Assembly: GCA_030432875.1 (NCBI GenBank)
Contig: JAUILP010000031.1
Span: 1-38,517, forward strand
Length of the DNA stretch: 38,517 nt
Source of the DNA: Oligoflexia bacterium
Lineage (GTDB): Bacteria > Bdellovibrionota_B > Oligoflexia > Oligoflexales > JAGOVF01
Reading direction: 5' to 3'
Within the stretch, counting starts at the first letter, position 1. Each line of letters begins with the position of its first letter. The notes below the pieces were generated by a model, which did no database searches, was not told the DNA's origin, and saw only the letters and a program-made list of their open reading frames with translations. The position numbers were made by a program, and so were the translations under genes. Of this stretch, positions 33,814 through 38,517 are shown one piece after another.

Positions 33814-34881
33814 TTAAGGTTGGGGTATGATTTTGACGACTTCATTATCAATGGCGTCGACAAACCAAAGGCGGCCTTCTGGGCCAACTTCAAGCCCCAT
33901 GAGTGCATTGGGCTTAAGGCCAGTGCTAAGGCGCCCAATTTCTTTTTTGCTCAATAGATCATAAGCGATAATTTCTCCTGTTTGGGCGTCTCCGACAAAA
34001 AGCATCGTTTCTGATAGGGCAATGCCAGAAGGTAAGCCAAGTCCTGTCGCAATCAACTCAACTTCCGCACCGTTCCAAGCTGAAAACTCTGCCAAGTATT
34101 CCATATTGAGTCTCAAATTAGCGACTTTTGCCCCTGTTTGGGTGTTAATACGAATGACGCGGTTATTTCCTGTGTCCGCAACGTAAAGCCAACCCGAGTT
34201 TTTATCGATGATCATATGGCTGGGAATATTTTCCACTCGTTTAACGGGGATATCTGTATACATACGAACGATGCCGTCAGAGTGATCATCGTGCCCTGGT
34301 CCGTGGTCTTTTTGAAAATCATAATAAGCGATGATGCCGTGATACCCATCAAACACCCAGTATTTATTGTCACTTTGGTGCGCGATGCCCATGCAATCAG
34401 GGCTTTGGTGAAGCATGTCGAGGTGGCTTCCTAATAGGTCAGGATCATCTATCTTTGCAAAAATATCCAAGTCTGCTGGCCACAAAGCTGGTCCCATAAA
34501 GTTGTTGGCTTTTGCCATGTGGTCATAGGTATTGCGAGATTCTTGACAGGTAGCAAAAGTGTTATCGGTGCCGAAGGACAAAGAGGAGACTTCTTCCATA
34601 AAATGATAGGCCATAGGGTCTTTGCGCCACTCGGTTTTTTGATTGGCGGTTCCAGCATCAAAGACCAAAGTGATAGAATCATCGGCGCGATTCGCAATCC
34701 ATAGTTGATCGGGATGAGCCGGATTAAAGGCGAGATCTCTGGGGACATTAAGCCCATCGTTTGTTGTTGCTATGACTTGATATATGGGGTTTCCATTACC
34801 AAATTGGTCAATGCCTGAAGATGGGGGACCAGCAAAGAGTTGCTGACTCGCGATGCTAGAAATAAGCAGTATTTTTTTCAT
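33814..34881 (-). CDS. Secreted NHL/SMP-30-like beta-propeller protein
   Basis: This encodes 355 residues with a short signal peptide (MKKILLISSIASQQLFA, cleavage near residue 17). The mature part is a beta-propeller with NHL-type blades: DLAFNPAHPDQLWIANRADDSI, IDKNSGWLYVADTGNNRVIRI, GIALSETMLFVGDAQTGEI and MGLEVGPEGRLWFVDAIDNEV. A His/Asp-rich loop, DHGPGHDDHSDG, in mid-protein could bind a metal, and cysteines occur in TCQES and PDCMG. It is probably periplasmic or extracellular and binds ligands or hydrolyses lactone-like substrates. Catalytic residues of SMP-30 lactonases could not be assigned. AAGGA lies 8 bases before the ATG. The leader contains a terminator-like hairpin (34937-34965). 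Confidence 0.82.
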   Translation of the reverse strand: MKKILLISSIASQQLFAGPPSSGIDQFGNGNPIYQVIATTNDGLNVPRDLAFNPAHPDQLWIANRADDSITLVFDAGTANQKTEWRKDPMAYHFMEEVSSLSFGTDNTFATCQESRNTYDHMAKANNFMGPALWPADLDIFAKIDDPDLLGSHLDMLHQSPDCMGIAHQSDNKYWVFDGYHGIIAYYDFQKDHGPGHDDHSDGIVRMYTDIPVKRVENIPSHMIIDKNSGWLYVADTGNNRVIRINTQTGAKVANLRLNMEYLAEFSAWNGAEVELIATGLGLPSGIALSETMLFVGDAQTGEIIAYDLLSKKEIGRLSTGLKPNALMGLEVGPEGRLWFVDAIDNEVVKIIPQP

Positions 34882-35445
34882 TTTTGATATTCCTTTTAGG
34901 TGAAATGAGGTTTTCTGGGACCCCTTGCTTTTGGGTAAAAAAGCTCCTTAAAAAAGGGGCCTTTTAAAGGTGGTAGGTTATACCAAAATTAGTGCCTAGG
35001 GTAGTAAATAATGAGCGAATTAGTCAACTTTGAAGTGTTTTTATATCCGTCTAATATCTATTTGTCTTAATCTATAAATTGTAGTTTCTAAATCGCAAAG
35101 CCAGACTTAAGTTCCTAAAGTTATGGGGGAATAATTCTGGAGCCGTATTTAGGTTTTTAACGACTATGCTGGATTTAACTCAGCTCTTTTAAAGTCCGGC
35201 GGCGACTATTTTATATAATCCGAGCAGCAGCGTTTTTTGCTGCATAACCATCTAAATATAAAAGAGTTATTCAAATTTTGGCCAGGAAATCACTCAAAAA
35301 AGGCCATTTAGGGTCGATTTATAAAAGCGCCTAATAAAGTTCTATAATCATTCGATTTAAAATAATTTCTCAGGTTTGAAACATCAGAACCGATATATGA
35401 CCTAAGGCAAAATTGTATGGCTTATACCAGGGGATTTAAAAAATA
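34882..35445. other. Divergent intergenic region
   Basis: This 564-bp gap separates the minus-strand propeller gene from the plus-strand Ig-like lipoprotein gene. It contains the leader hairpin at 34937-34965, a TATAAT at about 35213 without a clear -35 box, and a GCAGC/GCTGC hairpin with a T-rich loop at 35227-35243. A TGGCC/GGCCA inverted repeat lies near 35277-35310. No gene is seen. Confidence 0.4.
34937..34965 (-). promoter_or_regulatory. Terminator-like hairpin in leader of propeller gene (possible attenuator)
   Basis: The arms at 34939-34949 and 34954-34965 pair over about 11 bp, with one bulge and one wobble, around an AAAA loop. On the minus strand the stem is followed by six T residues. 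That is an intrinsic terminator placed about 55 bases before the start codon of the propeller gene, oriented to stop its own transcript. It could be an attenuator, or the end of a short upstream minus-strand RNA. Confidence 0.45.
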
Positions 35446-38394
35446 GTGCATTTTTTTTCCAATAAATTTAGATGCATAAATTATATCACCTTAAGTATCC
35501 TTTGGGTTGTAGCCTCCTGTAGCGGAGGAGGCGTTAAATCAAAATCTGATGTAGATGGTGCGTTAACTCTCAATGTAAAAAATTCCTCTGGTGGCAACCA
35601 AAGCATCAATCCCAAAACGAGTTTGGCCAACCCTGTGATTTTTGAAATCAAAGATAGCACGGGCAATCCTGTCCCAGCGGCGCGCGTTGAATTTAAACTG
35701 GTGGATGTGACAGACAAGGAAGAAGTTCTTGACGAAATGCTCCCTGAGCTTTGGGACAGCAACCCCAGTGACTTTAAGGTAAACGCAAAAGATCAAAATT
35801 CGGCTGACGAAGATATAGAAGATAGAGTGGGACGCATTGAAAGAAGCTCAGATAAAACCAATCAAAGTGGTTCTGCCAGTGTGAGCGTTTTTTCATCAGT
35901 TCATTATGATAAAAAGATTGCTATTCTTGCCAAAGTTGTAAAGGACGATTTTGGAGCAAATGGCATAGGTTTTGCTGTCTATAAGACCAGTTCGGTTGCC
36001 GAAGACAATCTCTCTTTGCTTATTACAACTACAAATGGTAATGCCGAATATGCAGGTGAGCCATTTGCGATTTGGCTCAGTGTAATTCGCGGCGGCACTT
36101 TACTTAAAGCCTTCGAAGACAAAATTACTCTTAACATCACCTCAGTATTTCCCGAAAGCTGGGCATTTAGTTCCATGCCAAATGGGAGTTATGACTGTCA
36201 GTTTCTTTCGGGACGCTGTCAACTAAGCGGAGAACAATTTGTTTTGCGGGGGGCTGGTACTGCCGAGATTACCATTAAAGATCCTAAAAATATATTTGAT
36301 GATTCTCTTAGTGAAATAAGTGTCCTTACAGGAAAGCCTGAAGGTATTATATTATCTCTAACTCCTCCCGAACAAGGCGTGACTGATGCATGCCCTCGCC
36401 TCGAAAAACGGGATAGTGAAACCGAACCTTGCATCGTAATCTCAGCTGACAATGATAGCTTTACTCTGTATCCAACAATAGTGGACAAAGGAGGTAACTT
36501 TATCTCCATTGCTGAAAATGTCTCCTGGCGTATAGTTGGTGAAATTGCAAAAAAAGTTGATAAAGCGGTATCAGGTGGTGATGTCAAGACATTTAAGCCA
36601 TGGCAAAGCGATATGGGGTATTTTGAAGTTACTTCTATCGATGGTTTTGTTGTCAAAAATGGCTATAAGATCGTGCCCGGAAAACCAAGCTATTACAAAA
36701 TTGTCACGGAGCATGTTGGAGAAGAAATAGCTACTCAGCCATTTTTAGCAAAAGTGACTCTTTTTGATCGTAAGGACAATCAATGTGACAACTATCAGGG
36801 TGATCGCAATGTCACTCTAAAGTTCGATTCCGTAACGTCAAGCCCAAATAATACAGTACCATATCCCAAAAATAATGAATCTGTCGCAGATACCATTTCT
36901 TTTTTTGGTGGTGTTGGTTATAACACAATTCCTGTGCAAGTCACTAACGCTATGGATACTCCAAAAATTATCGTTTCGGGGGATTTGGGAGAAGCTTTAA
37001 GTGATCCTATTTCCGTGGATCCTGGTTCTATTGTTCTCGCTCGCTGGCGTACCTCTGCTAATAATGGCGGTATAGAGTTTCTTAGCCCAGAAAGCTATAC
37101 CATTGATGATCGACCAAATTTTTATGTAGCGGGCTACGATGCCCTAGGGAATTTTAAATCTGATATTTTATCTGACTTTACTGTATCTACCGGTCTTGTG
37201 GGAACCTTATCGGCAACTTCAGGAATTGCTGCGTCACCTGTAGCACTTAGTTCATGTTTTGGTACCATTACGGCTCAACCACGCATATCCGGGGTCTCCG
37301 CCATTACGACGCCAGAAATTAGCTTTATTTCTGCGCAAGCAGTAGCCTACCAAATCAATACGACACATAACCGTGTTGAAAATGTTGGGTATGATTTTGA
37401 TATTATATTGAAAGCAGTTGATCCCCAGGGAAATATTGATATTAATTATGATGGCGTAAAAAATTTGCAGTTTACCGTTATTTCACAAAAATCTTGGTTA
37501 GGCATTGCTCCTGATATGCCAGATACTATGGGAGCTGTGACCTGTAATTTTGTCAATGGCATATGCAATCTTCCCTATCCATCTGGAAAAACAGGTTTTA
37601 GAATCGCCGATAGCCGCCAGCCCACTTTAATTAACGTTGCCGATATTGATGGATTTATTCCTGATGCCTGGTCGGCATTCATCACTCCAGTTCGGGGTGC
37701 CGCAAGTGAAATTATTTTTGCAACAAAGGCCGGTGGCCCTACCGCTGGTGCTGAAGTTTGGCATGCGACAGGAGATACAACTTATACAACCTCTTATTTA
37801 ATGTCGACTGATAATACTGTTACCATTGCGGCAGCGCTTATTGACATAACAGGAAATTTTGTCTCCAATGCGAGCGCATCTTGGCAAGGGACGGCAACCA
37901 CTTTACATCCTTATCTTTCTAGTTATGGTCCGATTAGTTCAGTGGTTTTTAGTCCTAATAAACCCCAAGATAGCGGTACGATCACCGCAAGTGTGCCGGG
38001 GTATGCTGATGAAGTTCTGAATATCAATGTTATCCACGGTCTTCCGGTAAAAGTTGATTTTGGTTTTGAAAATGGGTTGGTTCATACGGCGGGCGAATGT
38101 ATTAGCTTGAATATGACAGTTCGTGACGCTGATGATAACGTAGCAACGACTTATAATGGTGCTGGCGTCATAAAAATGGGCATTAAAAATCATGTTACAG
38201 GATCATTTAAAGGTAGATTTGAAAACATAAGCGGTTCTCTGTCTTTAGCACAGTGGACATCAGGGGTTGGGCCTCGCCTACGTTTTGTCACAGGCTTTTA
38301 CGACTTGGTAAGTACTACATACTCGCCTACTGATTTTAGCTGGGATGCTGTTTTTAGTAGTGCCCCATATAATTACTATACAGGTACAACGTAG
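35446..38394 (+). CDS. Large Ig-like domain lipoprotein, probably surface exposed
   Basis: This encodes 982 residues with a GTG start; an AGGGGA lies about 12 bases upstream and no in-frame ATG fits better. The signal ends in a VVASC lipobox (Cys25) followed by SGGG, typical of outer-membrane lipoproteins. The mature protein is a chain of Ig-like beta-sandwich domains. The first is Big_1/invasin-like (ANPVIFEIKDSTGNPVPAAR, about 60-190). Later ones follow a pattern of AxxxFxxxLxVxDxxGNxxxxYxG (for example VGYDFDIILKAVDPQGNID near 650 and LNMTVRDADDNVATTYNG near 890). Several cysteine pairs flank short loops. An adhesive or structural role on the cell surface is inferred; no catalytic domain is visible. 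Confidence 0.82.
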   Translation: MHFFSNKFRCINYITLSILWVVASCSGGGVKSKSDVDGALTLNVKNSSGGNQSINPKTSLANPVIFEIKDSTGNPVPAARVEFKLVDVTDKEEVLDEMLPELWDSNPSDFKVNAKDQNSADEDIEDRVGRIERSSDKTNQSGSASVSVFSSVHYDKKIAILAKVVKDDFGANGIGFAVYKTSSVAEDNLSLLITTTNGNAEYAGEPFAIWLSVIRGGTLLKAFEDKITLNITSVFPESWAFSSMPNGSYDCQFLSGRCQLSGEQFVLRGAGTAEITIKDPKNIFDDSLSEISVLTGKPEGIILSLTPPEQGVTDACPRLEKRDSETEPCIVISADNDSFTLYPTIVDKGGNFISIAENVSWRIVGEIAKKVDKAVSGGDVKTFKPWQSDMGYFEVTSIDGFVVKNGYKIVPGKPSYYKIVTEHVGEEIATQPFLAKVTLFDRKDNQCDNYQGDRNVTLKFDSVTSSPNNTVPYPKNNESVADTISFFGGVGYNTIPVQVTNAMDTPKIIVSGDLGEALSDPISVDPGSIVLARWRTSANNGGIEFLSPESYTIDDRPNFYVAGYDALGNFKSDILSDFTVSTGLVGTLSATSGIAASPVALSSCFGTITAQPRISGVSAITTPEISFISAQAVAYQINTTHNRVENVGYDFDIILKAVDPQGNIDINYDGVKNLQFTVISQKSWLGIAPDMPDTMGAVTCNFVNGICNLPYPSGKTGFRIADSRQPTLINVADIDGFIPDAWSAFITPVRGAASEIIFATKAGGPTAGAEVWHATGDTTYTTSYLMSTDNTVTIAAALIDITGNFVSNASASWQGTATTLHPYLSSYGPISSVVFSPNKPQDSGTITASVPGYADEVLNINVIHGLPVKVDFGFENGLVHTAGECISLNMTVRDADDNVATTYNGAGVIKMGIKNHVTGSFKGRFENISGSLSLAQWTSGVGPRLRFVTGFYDLVSTTYSPTDFSWDAVFSSAPYNYYTGTT

Positions 38395-38470
38395 CCACTC
38401 TTTCTGCACTTGTTGAAACCTAAAACCAGAATCAGCTAAGCTATCCTAAAATTTATTTATAGGAGCACCC

Positions 38471-38517
38471 ATGTCTAAAGAATTGAAAGTTCATCATCAA
38501 GAGGATTTACTTGCGGA
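38471..38517 (+). CDS. Start of an unidentified gene, cut by window edge
   Basis: An ATG at 38471 follows an AGGAG at 5-6 bases. Fifteen codons are visible (MSKELKVHHQEDLLA) before the window ends. The N-terminus is soluble, with no signal peptide. The product cannot be identified from so few residues. Confidence 0.6.
   Translation, partial: MSKELKVHHQEDLLA

Overview
The window looks like chromosomal DNA from an AT-rich Gram-negative bacterium. By my impression (not counted) the GC content is about 40%. The gene set is dominated by cell-envelope proteins: four lipoproteins with recognisable lipoboxes, three or four predicted outer-membrane beta-barrels, several periplasmic or secreted proteins with Sec signal peptides, and beta-propeller and Ig-like surface proteins. 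Delta-60 repeat lipoproteins, an S41 protease with a long C-terminal tail, HEAT and TPR proteins and a periplasmic cyclophilin together recall predatory or free-living Bdellovibrionota/Myxococcota-type genomes, but that placement is inference only. I recognised no tRNA, rRNA, CRISPR array, IS element or prophage gene.

Layout. Bases 1-378 are non-coding or carry an unidentified gene end, with a GC-rich left edge and a stack of three hairpins that forms the 3' UTR of the first operon. The minus-strand pair 379-3699 encodes a lipoprotein and an outer-membrane barrel. A secreted protein follows at 4025-5023 (minus). At 5476-8497 (plus) lies a small membrane/cytochrome cluster: a four-helix membrane protein with a His/Asp tail, a single-haem cytochrome c fused to a Vgb-like propeller, and a DUF420 membrane protein. 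At 8523-15535 (minus) there are two large genes: a 1368-residue lipoprotein with Ig/PKD-like domains and 14 delta-60 repeats, and a HEAT-repeat protein whose C-terminus carries an RNxxxH motif typical of HEPN domains. A periplasmic cyclophilin (16001-16843, minus) diverges from a small secreted protein (17153-17788, plus) that ends in a textbook terminator.

The gap 17896-18427 has no convincing ORF but holds a candidate structured RNA and two plus-strand terminator-like signals. Next comes a tightly spaced minus-strand pair, a glycosyltransferase-TPR fusion and an S41 protease (18428-22799). It diverges from a TPR protein (23184-24755), with a 22-bp dyad between them. The section 24805-32673 is mixed housekeeping and envelope: a SpoU-type RNA methyltransferase, a beta-barrel, a thioredoxin-like protein paired with another barrel, a flavin reductase, an NMO/FabK-type flavoenzyme, a SAM-dependent RNA methyltransferase and an EamA transporter. 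The right end (32814-38517) has a small lipoprotein, an NHL-type propeller with a terminator-like leader, a 982-residue Ig-like lipoprotein, and the first 15 codons of another gene.

The most interesting points are the HEAT-HEPN protein, the 14-repeat propeller lipoprotein, the putative structured RNA near 18.2-18.4 kb, the cytochrome-propeller cluster, and several unexplained dyads or terminators in intergenic gaps. None of these proves a new system by itself.
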